This document shows positions 35,462 through 44,551 of a stretch of DNA of 64,000 nucleotides, in pieces. Within the stretch, counting starts at the first letter, position 1; each line of letters opens with the position of its first letter. Where the stretch lies: NCBI RefSeq assembly GCF_014193675.1, contig NZ_BLXZ01000005.1, forward strand, positions 310,001 through 374,000, in the 5' to 3' direction. This DNA comes from Geomonas limicola (GTDB lineage Bacteria > Desulfobacterota > Desulfuromonadia > Geobacterales > Geobacteraceae). The notes under the pieces are model-generated. The model saw nothing but the letters and a program-made list of their open reading frames with translations, was not told where the DNA came from and did no database searches. The translations under genes were made by a program, and so were the position numbers.

Positions 35462-35652
35462 GGATAAATCTTACACTCCTACAGAAACTAAGGAAAATCG
35501 AAAGGAGATCCAATCCTACGCGGCGAGTGTGGGAAGCAAGGAGGGCATGACCGGGTGCTGCCGGCAAGAGCTAGCAACAGAACGGCCGTAGCTGCCCGAA
35601 AAACCTGGGAAGCCGGTAGGAAACGAGTATGGAAATTGAATGGATGACGCAG

Positions 35653-35751
35653 CTATTTAAACGTGGTGGGCCAATTGAGCGAAGAGTGAGGTATTCTGAG
35701 GACCTGGTACCTGCCGTGAACTACTCGATAGACGGGGGAGCCATTCGACAT
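35653..35751 (-). pseudogene. Possible remnant of a RelE/ParE-type toxin
   Basis: A 32-codon frame begins with ATG directly after the antitoxin stop codon. Its middle, VYRVVHGRYQVLR, resembles the YRxRxGDYRVLY strand pair of RelE/ParE toxins, but the N-terminal helices and the rest of the fold are missing. Could be chance. Confidence 0.2.
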
Positions 35752-36078
35752 TCAAGAAACAATCCCCTTCTTCTTGGTGCGCCTGTCCCCTTGCTCACTG
35801 TTGAAGCGTTTCATCACGTCACCGTGTGGAGTAAAGACGGTCTCCGGATCGTCCGCTTTGGCGACAGCGCTCTCCACTTGTCGCCTGAACCACGCGTCAT
35901 GAGCTTCGGAAGCCTCCTCGGGAAGTTTTACTTTGAAAGGAAGCCCCTTTTCCAGGATGACCTGGTTGATGAACAACCGGATTGCGTCACTTGTCGATAA
36001 ACCCAGTGCACCAAGAATTGCCTCAACTTCCACCTTTTTAGCCGCATCGATTCTTGAACGAACAATCGCCTCTTTCAT
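35752..36078 (-). CDS. RelB/DinJ-family antitoxin (apparently without toxin)
   Basis: 108 residues. The N-terminal ribbon-helix-helix part fits the RelB/DinJ family: VRSRIDAAKKVEVEAILGALGLSTSDAIRLFINQVILEKGLPF. The C-terminal half should wrap a YafQ/RelE toxin and is a little longer than usual (DinJ is ~86). No toxin gene of normal length lies on either side, only a short possible remnant after the stop. It may now act as an orphan regulator or as an anti-addiction element. Confidence 0.82.
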   Translation of the reverse strand: MKEAIVRSRIDAAKKVEVEAILGALGLSTSDAIRLFINQVILEKGLPFKVKLPEEASEAHDAWFRRQVESAVAKADDPETVFTPHGDVMKRFNSEQGDRRTKKKGIVS

Positions 36079-36165
36079 CTCACACCTCCGCTGACCGATT
36101 GTAGCACACTAAGGCTACAGCAAGTAGTTACCATTGGCTGGAAGGTTGAATCACCTGTGCGCCCA

Positions 36166-38754
36166 TCAGGGGAGGGTGAAGTAGAAGGTGGCACCGGCCT
36201 CCGGGGCGGCCTCGGCCCAGACCTCGCCGCCGTGGCGGTCGATGATCCGCTTCACGGTGGCAAGCCCGATGCCGGTCCCTTCGTACTCCTCGCCGTGCAG
36301 GCGCTGGAAGGCCCCGAAGAGCTTGTCGCGGTAGGCCATGTCGAAACCGGCACCGTTGTCCCGGACGTAGAAGGTGCGGCCGGAGCCTGTCAGGGTGGTG
36401 CCGAAGCTGAGCCTGGCCCCCTCGCGGCGCGCGGTGTACTTCCAGGCATTCCCCAAAAGGTTCTCCAGCACCTGCCCCAAGAGGATCTTGTCTCCCAGCG
36501 CCTTGATGCCGGGGGTGATCTCGACCTCGACCCGGCGCGCCGGGTCGCTCTCGCGCAGCGACGCTGTTATGTCCGCTGCCAGTGCGCTGAGGTTCACGGT
36601 CTGCTTCACGAGCTTGGAGCGGCTTACCCGGGAAAGCTCCAAAAGGTCGTCGATCAGGTGCCCCATCTTGATGCTCGCCTGGCGCGAGCGCCGCAGGAAG
36701 TCGAGCGCCGCCTCGGGGAGCTGCTGGCCGGACTCCTCCTGCAACAGGGCGAGGTAGCTGTTGATATGGCGCAACGGGCTCCTGAGGTCGTGGGAGACCG
36801 AGTAGCTGAAGGCCTCCTGCTCGGCGACCGCCCGCTCGAGCTGCGCGGTGCGCTCCTGGACGCGCTGCTCGAGGCAGGACTGCAACAGCAGGATCTCCTG
36901 TTCGGCCCTGGTGCGGTCGGTGATGTCGTCGTAGAGCGCCAGGACGTAGTCGACGCTGCCGTCGTAGCGGCGCACGCAGCCGATGGACATGATGAAAAAC
37001 AAGGTGGACCCGTCGCGGCGCAGGTAGCGCTTTTCGATCACGTACTCGTCGATCTCCCCGGTAAGCATCAGGTCGAAGTATTCCCGGCTCTTCTCCAGGT
37101 CGTCGGGGTGGGTGAGATCCTCCCAGGACTTCTCGGAGAGTTCCTGGGCGCTGTACCCCAAGAGGTGCTGCAGCCTGGCGTTGGTCTGGAGCCAGCGTTT
37201 GTCGGGGCCGGTGATCGCCATCCCCACCACCTGGCGCTCGAAGAAGAGCCGCATGCGTTCCTGGTTCTCCTTGCGCTCGGTGATGTCGAGGATGCAGGCG
37301 GTATTGCCGTCCCAGTGTCCCGGCTCGCTGGGGATCCGCTCGACGAAGAGAACCACGTGCACCACGTCCCCCCCCTTGGTGAGGTAGCGCTTCTCGAGGG
37401 TGTAGCGCGGCACCTCTCCGCACACCATGGCCGAATGCATCTGCTGGCTGAGCGGTAGGTCGTCGGGGTGGGTGACCTGGAGAAAATCCATCACGCCGAC
37501 CAGTTCGTCGGCCTGGTAGCCCAGGAGCTGGCAAAAGGTATCGTTGACCCGGACAAACCGGTTGTCGGGCCCCACCGCCACCATCCCGAACAGGGAGTTC
37601 TCGAATAATGACCGGTAGCGGTTCTCGGAGCGGCGCTGCGCCTGCTCGGCCAGGTCCCGCTCCCGTTCGCGCGCCTCGAGTTGTTGCGCCATCTCGTCGA
37701 AGCTCCTCCCCAGCTGCCCCAGGTCCCCCCCGACCAGCAGATTGGAAACCCGGACCTTCAGGTCGCCATCGGCCAGGCGTTGCGACGCGGCACGCAGTAC
37801 CGCGACCCGGTTCACAATGGAGTGCTTGCCGATGAGCCAGGCCACCCCCAGGGCGCAGGTGAGGCTTGAGATGAACAGGATCAGGTTGCGTCCCAGCATG
37901 GCGTTCACCTGGGCGAGGGTGGTCGCTACCGGGACGCCGGTGCGGACATAGAGGTAGGGACGGGACTCTCCCTTCAGGGTGAGCCGCCGGTAGGAAAAGG
38001 CGCGCTCGGCATGGTCGGCACCCGTGGCGATGAAGAACCCCTGGTCCTCGGTCCCCTGCATGCGCGCCAGGGCTCCCGGCGGGTCGGAGGTGCCGAGCTT
38101 CCCCTCGGGGGGATAGCTGCGTGCCAGAACGACACCGCGGTGATCCAAAAGGACGTAGCGGCAGGAGTCTCCCTGTGGCTGGGGCACCGCGTGAGCCAAC
38201 CGGTCCAGGTCGAAGGCGATGGTGAGGGCACCCAAAAGGGTCCCGGTGGCATCCTGGTAGGGGTAGCACAGGTTGAGGGTGGGGCGCCCTGCCATCCGGC
38301 TTACGATGTACTCACCCGAGGAGAACTGCCCGCTGGCCAGGGCGTTGCGGAAGTAGCGCCGGTCGGCTACCGAGACCTGCTGGTTGGTGATGGCCGAGGC
38401 CCAGACGGTACCGTCCAGGTCCAGCGCGGAGATGTTCAGGTAGGCAGGGTTGGTGCTGAGGATATCGCGCAGGATCGCTCGGGTCTTCTCGCCCCGGTGC
38501 CTTCGGATATCCGGGAGTTGCGCGAGGGTCTTCAAAAGCTGTTCGGCGGAATCGGCGGCCTGCTGCTGCTCGTTGGCGATGACGTTGGTGATGCTGCGAA
38601 TTTCTTGCGCGGCGGCGTTCATGGCGGCTTCGCGGAGTCTGAGACCCGAGACGAGGATGATGCCGGCTGTCGGCAGAACCAGAATCAGGGCCATGAGGCT
38701 GATCTGCGCACCGATGGAGAGCGCCAGCAGCCTGGACATCACCCCTTTACCCAT
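36166..38754 (-). CDS. Membrane sensor histidine kinase: Cache, HAMP, two PAS, HisKA, HATPase
   Basis: 862 residues. Two membrane helices enclose a large periplasmic double-Cache sensor (~35-290; NPAYLNISALDLDGTVWAS, YPYQDATGTLLGALTIAFD). HAMP (~310-350) follows, then two PAS/PAC domains (~365-480 and ~490-605), and a kinase core with the phospho-acceptor in SHDLRSPLRH (His ~655), N box LLGNAWKYT, G1 DNGAGFD and G2 GTGIGLATVKRIIDRHGG. ATG 38754 follows GGAGG. No response regulator is adjacent, so its partner is elsewhere. The HDLRSPL H-box with a bacteriophytochrome-like core suggests a response-regulator-only output. Confidence 0.93.
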   Translation of the reverse strand: MGKGVMSRLLALSIGAQISLMALILVLPTAGIILVSGLRLREAAMNAAAQEIRSITNVIANEQQQAADSAEQLLKTLAQLPDIRRHRGEKTRAILRDILSTNPAYLNISALDLDGTVWASAITNQQVSVADRRYFRNALASGQFSSGEYIVSRMAGRPTLNLCYPYQDATGTLLGALTIAFDLDRLAHAVPQPQGDSCRYVLLDHRGVVLARSYPPEGKLGTSDPPGALARMQGTEDQGFFIATGADHAERAFSYRRLTLKGESRPYLYVRTGVPVATTLAQVNAMLGRNLILFISSLTCALGVAWLIGKHSIVNRVAVLRAASQRLADGDLKVRVSNLLVGGDLGQLGRSFDEMAQQLEARERERDLAEQAQRRSENRYRSLFENSLFGMVAVGPDNRFVRVNDTFCQLLGYQADELVGVMDFLQVTHPDDLPLSQQMHSAMVCGEVPRYTLEKRYLTKGGDVVHVVLFVERIPSEPGHWDGNTACILDITERKENQERMRLFFERQVVGMAITGPDKRWLQTNARLQHLLGYSAQELSEKSWEDLTHPDDLEKSREYFDLMLTGEIDEYVIEKRYLRRDGSTLFFIMSIGCVRRYDGSVDYVLALYDDITDRTRAEQEILLLQSCLEQRVQERTAQLERAVAEQEAFSYSVSHDLRSPLRHINSYLALLQEESGQQLPEAALDFLRRSRQASIKMGHLIDDLLELSRVSRSKLVKQTVNLSALAADITASLRESDPARRVEVEITPGIKALGDKILLGQVLENLLGNAWKYTARREGARLSFGTTLTGSGRTFYVRDNGAGFDMAYRDKLFGAFQRLHGEEYEGTGIGLATVKRIIDRHGGEVWAEAAPEAGATFYFTLP

Positions 38755-39332
38755 GGTGCCCCTCCAAAGAACACACCTCAGCAGGGGAACACGGGAGAAA
38801 AGGCGTACCGGTCCCGATGCGATGCGGCAGTAGTCTGCGTGCAGGCGCATATGTCGACGGTGTTCCCATCGGTGGCGCTTCTCTCATAACGGTAACAATC
38901 CCCCTGGCGGCAACTCTCTCTGGTTGCCTCAAGACCCTGCCTCTGCCAGTACAGTAACCTCTCAGTTACACAACATACATAAACAGTGGCATATTAACTA
39001 ATGCAAAGATATAGATGCGCCAATACCTTGTCAACCATTTTAAGGTGCGTCCATGGCCTGGTGCGTGGGGCGCTCTGTGCAAAATCTGGCGGTGGCCCGG
39101 ATTGGGACGAGCGGGGGTAAGTCTCTGGAATTTCGTATGGTAGGGCCGCGGCGAGGGGCGGCGGGTGTGCAGGCAGACGGCAGGAGGGTTCTGATAGAGG
39201 TTTTCAAGACAACCCCGCTACGGAGGTGAAAAGGACCGGCATCACACTGGGTTAGCGCTCTTTGCAGGAAAATGTTCGGAATTGGAGTGGAAGTTGAAGT
39301 CCCCCGGGTAACTGCCGACAAGGGGGACAGTC
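38755..39332. other. Divergent intergenic region
   Basis: About 580 bases between divergent genes. AT-rich around 38950-39030, where promoters are likely, but no element matches a consensus well. No supported gene. Confidence 0.4.
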
Positions 39333-40136
39333 ATGAACGCTTCCGATACACGCTTCAGTTCGCTGCTTTTTGCCGTAGCACTTTTCCTGGTGCTGATAGG
39401 TGGATCCACGGTGGCGCAGGCCGGGGAGGTTTCGGTGTATCTCAAGTCCGGCTATTTTACCTGGGACGAGAAGCTGAACGGTGCCAGCTTCGTCAAGGAG
39501 ACCGGCGCTATGTTCGGGGCTGGTGTCGCGCACCAGGGGGAGGTCGCTGGGCTGAAGCTTGCCGAACTGGCAGAGGTCTGGGGTGGCAATCTGAACTACG
39601 ACGGTCACGATCTCACCAATACCACCAAGATAGATTCCGATACTTCCTACCTCGGGACCCGCGAGGAGGGCTCCCTGGGGATCCGGCTCCCGTTGCCTGC
39701 CGGCTTCTCCGTCGAACCCTTCGTGGGGATGGGGCACAAGTTCTGGATCCGCACCCGCTCCGGGGAGGATTGGAACACCATTTACGCCAAGGTGGGGGTA
39801 GGCTCCGACGTCGCCATCGGGGAGAGCACGGTATTCGCCAAGGCCGGGCTCTTGATGCCGCTGTACACGAGGAACCACGTGAGCCTGGCCTCTGCAGGGT
39901 ACAGCGACGTGGTGACCGAGCCCAAGTCGCTCCCCTCCGCGTTTGCCGAGGCGGGGGTGAAACGGGGGGCGTTCGCGCTGAGTGTCGAATACGAAGGGAT
40001 GCGCTTCGGCGAATCCGACAAGGTCCCGACCTCCCGGCTGGCCGGCAATCCCGGTGCCGTGATCCAGAACAACCAGGCCTTCCAGCCCGACTCCGAGGCG
40101 CACCTTTTCTCCCTGAAACTGGCCTACAGCTTCTGA
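39333..40136 (+). CDS. Outer-membrane beta-barrel protein, unknown function
   Basis: 267 residues: signal peptide ending AQA-GE, then alternating amphipathic strands throughout (EVSVYLKSGYFTWDE, GSLGIRLPLPAGFSVEPFVGMGHKFWIRT, FSLKLAYSF), ending with a C-terminal Phe as porins and OmpW/OmpA-like barrels do. Estimated 8-12 strands. I cannot name the family or substrate. It has its own terminator, so it is not cotranscribed with the molybdate genes downstream. Confidence 0.75.
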   Translation: MNASDTRFSSLLFAVALFLVLIGGSTVAQAGEVSVYLKSGYFTWDEKLNGASFVKETGAMFGAGVAHQGEVAGLKLAELAEVWGGNLNYDGHDLTNTTKIDSDTSYLGTREEGSLGIRLPLPAGFSVEPFVGMGHKFWIRTRSGEDWNTIYAKVGVGSDVAIGESTVFAKAGLLMPLYTRNHVSLASAGYSDVVTEPKSLPSAFAEAGVKRGAFALSVEYEGMRFGESDKVPTSRLAGNPGAVIQNNQAFQPDSEAHLFSLKLAYSF

Positions 40137-40160
40137 TTCACCGGCTGACTCCGAAAAAAG

Positions 40161-40195
40161 AACCGGCATCCCGCTTTCGTGGTGCCGGTTTTTTT
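40161..40195 (+). terminator. Rho-independent terminator
   Basis: AACCGGCATC pairs with GGTGCCGGTT around a small loop, followed by seven T counted from the stem end. Confidence 0.9.
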
Positions 40196-40281
40196 GTGTT
40201 TCTGCTCCGATTGTGATATCAACGAGTTTCCTGCCGACCGGCACGGACAACGCTTTGCCAGGCAAAGGCGGATCTTCCTCG

Positions 40282-40965
40282 ATGCTGACACTCACCCCTG
40301 CAGATTTCGGCGCCATTGCGCTTTCCATCAAGGTCGCCGTGGTAGCCACCGCGCTGAGCCTTCCCCTGGGCTTTCTCTATGCCTACCTGCTCACCTATCG
40401 CACCTTTCGGGGGAAGGTCATCCTCGAGGTGCTGGTCAACCTGCCGCTCACCCTGCCGCCGGTGGTGATCGGCTACCTGCTCCTGATCTCCCTGGGGAGA
40501 AACGGTTTCCTGGCGCCCCTGTGCGACCTTTTTGGCCTGAGGCTCATCTTTACCTGGAAGGCGGCGGTGCTCGCTTCGGCGGTGGTCGGCTTTCCGCTTT
40601 TGGTGCGCTCGATCCGGATCGGCATGGAGGGGATCGACCCGCAGTTGATCCAGGCCTCCCGCACCCTGGGGGCAGGCGGCATCGACACCCTGTTCACCGT
40701 GATCCTGCCGCTTTCGGTGCGCGGCATCCTGGCGGGGTCCTCGCTCATGCTGGCCCGCAGCCTGGGGGAGTTCGGCGCCACCATCATCATCGCCGGCAAC
40801 ATCCCCGGTGTCACCCAGACCATTCCCCTGGCCATCTACGACTACGCGAGTTCCCCCGGCAGCGAGCGTGCCGCGCTGGCACTCTGCCTGGTGGCCGTGG
40901 CGCTCTCCGTCCTGGTCCTCTTCTGCCACGAGGCGCTGGGGAGCAGACTTTCCCGGAGGGATTGA
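40282..40965 (+). CDS. modB: Molybdate ABC transporter permease
   Basis: 227-residue inner-membrane permease with about five helices and the ABC-coupling EAA-type loop around LIQASRTLGAGGIDTLFTVILPLS. GEFGATIIIAGNIPGVTQTIPLAIY is diagnostic of ModB/CysT-like permeases, and the pairing with a TOBE-bearing ATPase favours molybdate or tungstate. ATG 40282 gives a normal ModB N-terminus; a GTG at 40213 would add 23 polar residues. Ribosome site weak. No periplasmic ModA is nearby, although the complex needs one. Confidence 0.88.
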   Translation: MLTLTPADFGAIALSIKVAVVATALSLPLGFLYAYLLTYRTFRGKVILEVLVNLPLTLPPVVIGYLLLISLGRNGFLAPLCDLFGLRLIFTWKAAVLASAVVGFPLLVRSIRIGMEGIDPQLIQASRTLGAGGIDTLFTVILPLSVRGILAGSSLMLARSLGEFGATIIIAGNIPGVTQTIPLAIYDYASSPGSERAALALCLVAVALSVLVLFCHEALGSRLSRRD

Positions 40966-40966
40966 G

Positions 40967-42022
40967 ATGGAACTCAGGATGGCGGTAACCAAGCGCTTCG
41001 GTGCCTTCGACCTTGAAACCGACTTCACGACGAGCGGCGAGGCGATCGGCGTTTTCGGCCAGTCCGGCAGCGGCAAGTCGACCCTGGTGAGTCTCTTGGC
41101 GGGGCTGGCCCAGCCCGACGCCGGGGAGATCTGGCTGGACGGCGAGTGCCTTTACAGCTCGAGCCGGCGCATCGACCTCCCGCCGCAGCGGCGCCGGGTG
41201 GGGATCGTGTTCCAGAACGCCTGTCTTTTCCCGCACCTCGACGTGGAGGCGAACCTGCTCTACGGCTACCGGCGCTGTGCCCCGGAAAACCGCAGCATCG
41301 ACTTCAAGACCCTGATCGGCGTGCTGAGGCTGGAGGAGCTTTTGAAGCGAGGGGTGAACCGGCTCTCCGGCGGTGAGCGCCAGCGGGTGGCCCTGGGGCG
41401 TGCCATCCTCGCCAACCCCCGGCTGCTCTTGATGGACGAGCCGCTCTCGGCGCTGGACGACTCGCTCAAGTTTCAGATCATCACCTACCTGAAGAGCGCC
41501 AGCGAGGAGTTTCGCATCCCCTACCTGTTCATCTCGCACTCGCTCATCGAGGTCCGCCTCATGACGGAAAAGGTGCTGGCGGTGGCGGGGGGGCGCATTA
41601 CCGGCCAGATGACGCCGGAACAGCTCGCCCGGCAGCGCATGGGGCAGAGTCAGGTGGGGTACATAAATCTCCTGGACGTGGAGTTGAAGCGGAGGCTGGG
41701 GGGGCTGTACGCCTACCGGTGGGGTGATACGGAACTCTTCGTTTCCGCGGGGGACGATGCCCCGCGTGCCGTCTTCGAGCTTTCCTCGCGGGACATCATC
41801 CTCTTCAAGAAGCACCCCGAGGCGATCAGCGCGCGGAACCTCTTGAAGTGCACCGTGCTGGACACCTTTCCCTCGGGGAACAAGGTCGGGGTGGAACTTG
41901 GCTGCGGCGGCCGCAAACTGGTGGCCGAGGTGGTGGTGCAGGCGGCCGACGAATTGGCCATCCAGGCGCGCAGCGAGATCTACGCGGTGGTCAAGGCCGC
42001 CTCGTTTAGGCGGCTGGGTTGA
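40967..42022 (+). CDS. modC: Molybdate ABC transporter ATPase
   Basis: 351 residues. Walker A GQSGSGKST (~30), Q-loop VFQNACLFPHL, signature LSGGERQRVALGRA, Walker B LLLMDEPLSALDD, H-loop FISHS. The C-terminal ~70 residues form a molybdate-binding-like TOBE/Mop domain (ISARNLLKCTVLDTFPSGNKVGVELGCGG). It powers ModB. One base separates its ATG from the ModB stop, and GGAGGG serves as ribosome site. Confidence 0.92.
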   Translation: MELRMAVTKRFGAFDLETDFTTSGEAIGVFGQSGSGKSTLVSLLAGLAQPDAGEIWLDGECLYSSSRRIDLPPQRRRVGIVFQNACLFPHLDVEANLLYGYRRCAPENRSIDFKTLIGVLRLEELLKRGVNRLSGGERQRVALGRAILANPRLLLMDEPLSALDDSLKFQIITYLKSASEEFRIPYLFISHSLIEVRLMTEKVLAVAGGRITGQMTPEQLARQRMGQSQVGYINLLDVELKRRLGGLYAYRWGDTELFVSAGDDAPRAVFELSSRDIILFKKHPEAISARNLLKCTVLDTFPSGNKVGVELGCGGRKLVAEVVVQAADELAIQARSEIYAVVKAASFRRLG

Positions 42023-42098
42023 ATCTCTTTAAAGGCTACGGTCAACCGGGGCGAGCCTTCGCAAAGGCCACCGGGCCGAGGCTTACGCAACACCGAGG

Positions 42099-43190
42099 CT
42101 AGGGTGCACCCGGGAGGATCCAGGCTCCGCCGACTACGCGGTCGCCGTCGTAGAGTACCACGGCTTGACCCGGGGTCACCGAGTGCTGGGGTTCCCGGAA
42201 CTCGACCTTGAGCCGGCCGTCCGCCAAAAGCTCTGCCGTGCAGGGGAAGGGCTTCTGCCGGTAGCGGATGGCGCAACTCCCCTCGAAGACGCCGGACAAC
42301 GGGCCGGCAGTCCAGGTGCACTGGTCGGCAAGAAGGGAGCTGCGCAGGAGTTCCGGGCGCGCTCCGACCGTGACGCGGGCCGTCCCGGCGTCGAGCGAGG
42401 TGACGTAGAGCGGCTCGCGCCAGGCGATCCCCAGGCCGCGGCGCTGCCCCACCGTGAAGTGGTGGATGCCGTCGTGGCTCCCCAGGCGGGTGCCGGCGGC
42501 GTCCACGATCTCTCCGGCACGCGCGGGAATCCCGTTATCTTCCAGGAAGCGGACGTAGTCGTCGTCGGGGATGAAGCAGATCTCCTGGCTTTCCTGCTTG
42601 CGGGCGGTGGGGAGGTTGAAACGCTCGGCCAGTTCGCGCACCCGGGGTTTCTCCAGGTGACCCACCGGGAAGATGGTGCGGGCCAGGTGCTCCTGCTGCA
42701 TCCCGAAGAGGAAGTAGGTCTGGTCCTTGCCGGGGTCGAGCCCCTTTCTGAGCTGAAAGATTCCCCGGGGATCCCGCTCGATGCGGGCGTAGTGGCCGGT
42801 GGCCAGGAGGTCGGCGCCCAGCCCGGCGAGCATCTCGAAGAGGATGCCGAACTTGATCCTCTCGTTGCAACGGGCGCAGGGGTTGGGGGTGCGGCCGGCG
42901 CGGTATTCCTCGACAAAGTTGTCCATCACCAGTTCCTTGAAGCGCTGGCGAAGATCGATCACCTCGAAGGGGATGCCGAGACGCTTGGCGACCCGGGCCG
43001 CGTCCAGCACGTCGGTAAGCGAGCAGCAGGTGCGCCCGCCGGTCGGTGCCGACTCGGGGCGCTCGTAGAGCTGCAGCGACACCCCCATCACCTCGTGTCC
43101 CTGTTCTTTTAAAAGCGCGGCGCTGACCGAGGAGTCGACGCCGCCGCTCATGGCTACCAGAACCCGCTTTTTTTCAGCTGTGACTGACAT
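42099..43190 (-). CDS. mnmA: tRNA-specific 2-thiouridylase
   Basis: Adds sulfur at C2 of the wobble uridine of Lys, Glu and Gln tRNAs, using persulfide sulfur and ATP. 363 residues: PP-loop SGGVDSSVSAALL (~17), the cysteine motif TPNPCARCNERIKF, GHYARI, the GKDQTYFLF loop, and the second catalytic Cys in QEICFIPDDDY. ATG 43190 chosen; an upstream GTG would add a 14-residue Ala/Lys arm. It sits downstream of TusA on the same strand, which can supply its sulfur as in E. coli, although no TusBCDE relay genes are here. Confidence 0.96.
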   Translation of the reverse strand: MSVTAEKKRVLVAMSGGVDSSVSAALLKEQGHEVMGVSLQLYERPESAPTGGRTCCSLTDVLDAARVAKRLGIPFEVIDLRQRFKELVMDNFVEEYRAGRTPNPCARCNERIKFGILFEMLAGLGADLLATGHYARIERDPRGIFQLRKGLDPGKDQTYFLFGMQQEHLARTIFPVGHLEKPRVRELAERFNLPTARKQESQEICFIPDDDYVRFLEDNGIPARAGEIVDAAGTRLGSHDGIHHFTVGQRRGLGIAWREPLYVTSLDAGTARVTVGARPELLRSSLLADQCTWTAGPLSGVFEGSCAIRYRQKPFPCTAELLADGRLKVEFREPQHSVTPGQAVVLYDGDRVVGGAWILPGAP

Positions 43191-43271
43191 GGCTACTGCT
43201 TCCTTCGCTGCTGCCGCCGCCTTCAGGGTCACCTGGACCCAAGGGAACAGCCGTTCGGGAAAGGGGAGGGG

Positions 43272-43493
43272 CTACTCTCCCTTTTCCAGGGTCAACACGT
43301 AGTAGCCGTCAGTTTCTTTCAGACCGAGGAGCTTGTGCCCGTCGGCCTTGAGGCTTCTCGGCACGTTTTTCACCGGTTCGCCGTCATCCAGCAGGAACTC
43401 CACCGTCTCTCCCACCTCGATGTCCTCCAGCGCCAGCTTTGCCTTCACAAAATTGGTAGGGCAGGTCACCCCACGCAGGTCTACCGTTTCCAT
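43272..43493 (-). CDS. tusA: TusA/SirA-family sulfur carrier
   Basis: 73 residues, a two-layer alpha/beta sulfur-transfer protein carrying a persulfide on its single Cys (METVDLRGVTCPTNFVKAKLAL). The family motif is usually CPxP; here it is CPTN, lacking the second Pro. Lies 15 bases after the sulfite reductase stop and before mnmA, so it could pass sulfur either into homocysteine formation or to tRNA thiolation. Confidence 0.92.
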   Translation of the reverse strand: METVDLRGVTCPTNFVKAKLALEDIEVGETVEFLLDDGEPVKNVPRSLKADGHKLLGLKETDGYYVLTLEKGE

Positions 43494-43508
43494 CTGTTCT
43501 CCTTATCC

Positions 43509-44450
43509 TTACCCCTTGAGCGGGAGTTGGGTGTCGACGATCTGCGGCGGGATGGTGCTCGCCAGGATGTACTCCGGGAAATCCACGCGCAGCCTCTCGA
43601 GCAGGGACGCGGTCCCCTCCTTGTGGATGATGTCGCCCAGGCGGACCCGGCCCGCGCCTTCGGCCTTCTCCTGGTACCAGGCGAGTACGGTGGCGATGAA
43701 ATCTACCGCCTTCTCCTCGGGGAGGAAGGTCGCGTAGAGGGTGCCGATCAGGGGGCGGCGCCCCCACTTGCCGCCGATGCGCACCGAGTAGCCGCGCTTG
43801 GCCACCTGCCAGGCCGAGGTGGGGCAGACCTTGACGCAGTCGCCGCAGTAGATGCAGTTTTCTGCGCTGAACACCGGTTTGCCGTCCTCGCCCATGGCGA
43901 GCGCCCCCTCGGTGCAGGACTTGGCGCACAGACCGCAGCTGATGCAGGCATCGGCGTCGAGCGTGGGCCAGATGGCACCCTGGAAACCGACGTCGTTGAT
44001 GGCCGACTTGGGGCAGTCGAAGGGGCAGCCGGCAAAGCAGACCTTGAACTTGTGGTGGCCGGTGGCGGTGCCGAAGAGCTTCGCGTCCACCTCGAGGGCC
44101 GAGGCCTGGGTGTCCACCAGGCCGTTGGGGTTGTACTCGCAGCCGCCGCAGGCGGTAGGGACGCGCACCCGGGCGCCGCAGGAGGCAACCTTCTGCTGCT
44201 CCTCGCCCAGTTCGGCGACCACCTGGTCGAAGTCGGCGAAGTTGATGTTGATGAGCTCGATGGACTGGCGCACCGACAGGTGCACGTACCCCTTGCCGTA
44301 CTTCTGGGCGACCTCGGCGATTTTCGCCAGCCGGTCCACCGCGAGCCGGCCGCCCGGGACGCGCAGGCGGACCGTGAAGAGGTCCTTGCCGCGCTCCTTG
44401 ATGAAGCCGCCGGCTTTCAGGTTTTTCAGATCGATTTTCGGGTTGGCCAC
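43509..44450 (-). CDS. sir: Siroheme/4Fe-4S sulfite reductase with two ferredoxin clusters
   Basis: 313 residues. An N-terminal ferredoxin-like domain (GFIKERGKDLFTVRLRVPGG) and siroheme-binding region with cysteines in ACGGCEYN and CFAGC, then two 4Fe-4S ferredoxin motifs CISCGLCAKSC and CIYCGDCVKVC, then a C-terminal siroheme half. It reduces sulfite to sulfide with six electrons. The first-half cysteines are spaced CxxC rather than the usual Cx5C. In the protein-thiocarboxylate methionine cluster of Wolinella a sulfite reductase (Sir) supplies sulfide to HcyS; the context here is the same. Confidence 0.88.
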   Translation of the reverse strand: MANPKIDLKNLKAGGFIKERGKDLFTVRLRVPGGRLAVDRLAKIAEVAQKYGKGYVHLSVRQSIELININFADFDQVVAELGEEQQKVASCGARVRVPTACGGCEYNPNGLVDTQASALEVDAKLFGTATGHHKFKVCFAGCPFDCPKSAINDVGFQGAIWPTLDADACISCGLCAKSCTEGALAMGEDGKPVFSAENCIYCGDCVKVCPTSAWQVAKRGYSVRIGGKWGRRPLIGTLYATFLPEEKAVDFIATVLAWYQEKAEGAGRVRLGDIIHKEGTASLLERLRVDFPEYILASTIPPQIVDTQLPLKG

Positions 44451-44551
44451 GTGGTGCCCTCCTGGTCATGAAAGATAATGGTCATTTCTGGGGGGACTGG
44501 CTCGCAGGTGCCGGTCCCCCTGGTTTTGGCGTCACCTCAGCGTTTCCCAAC

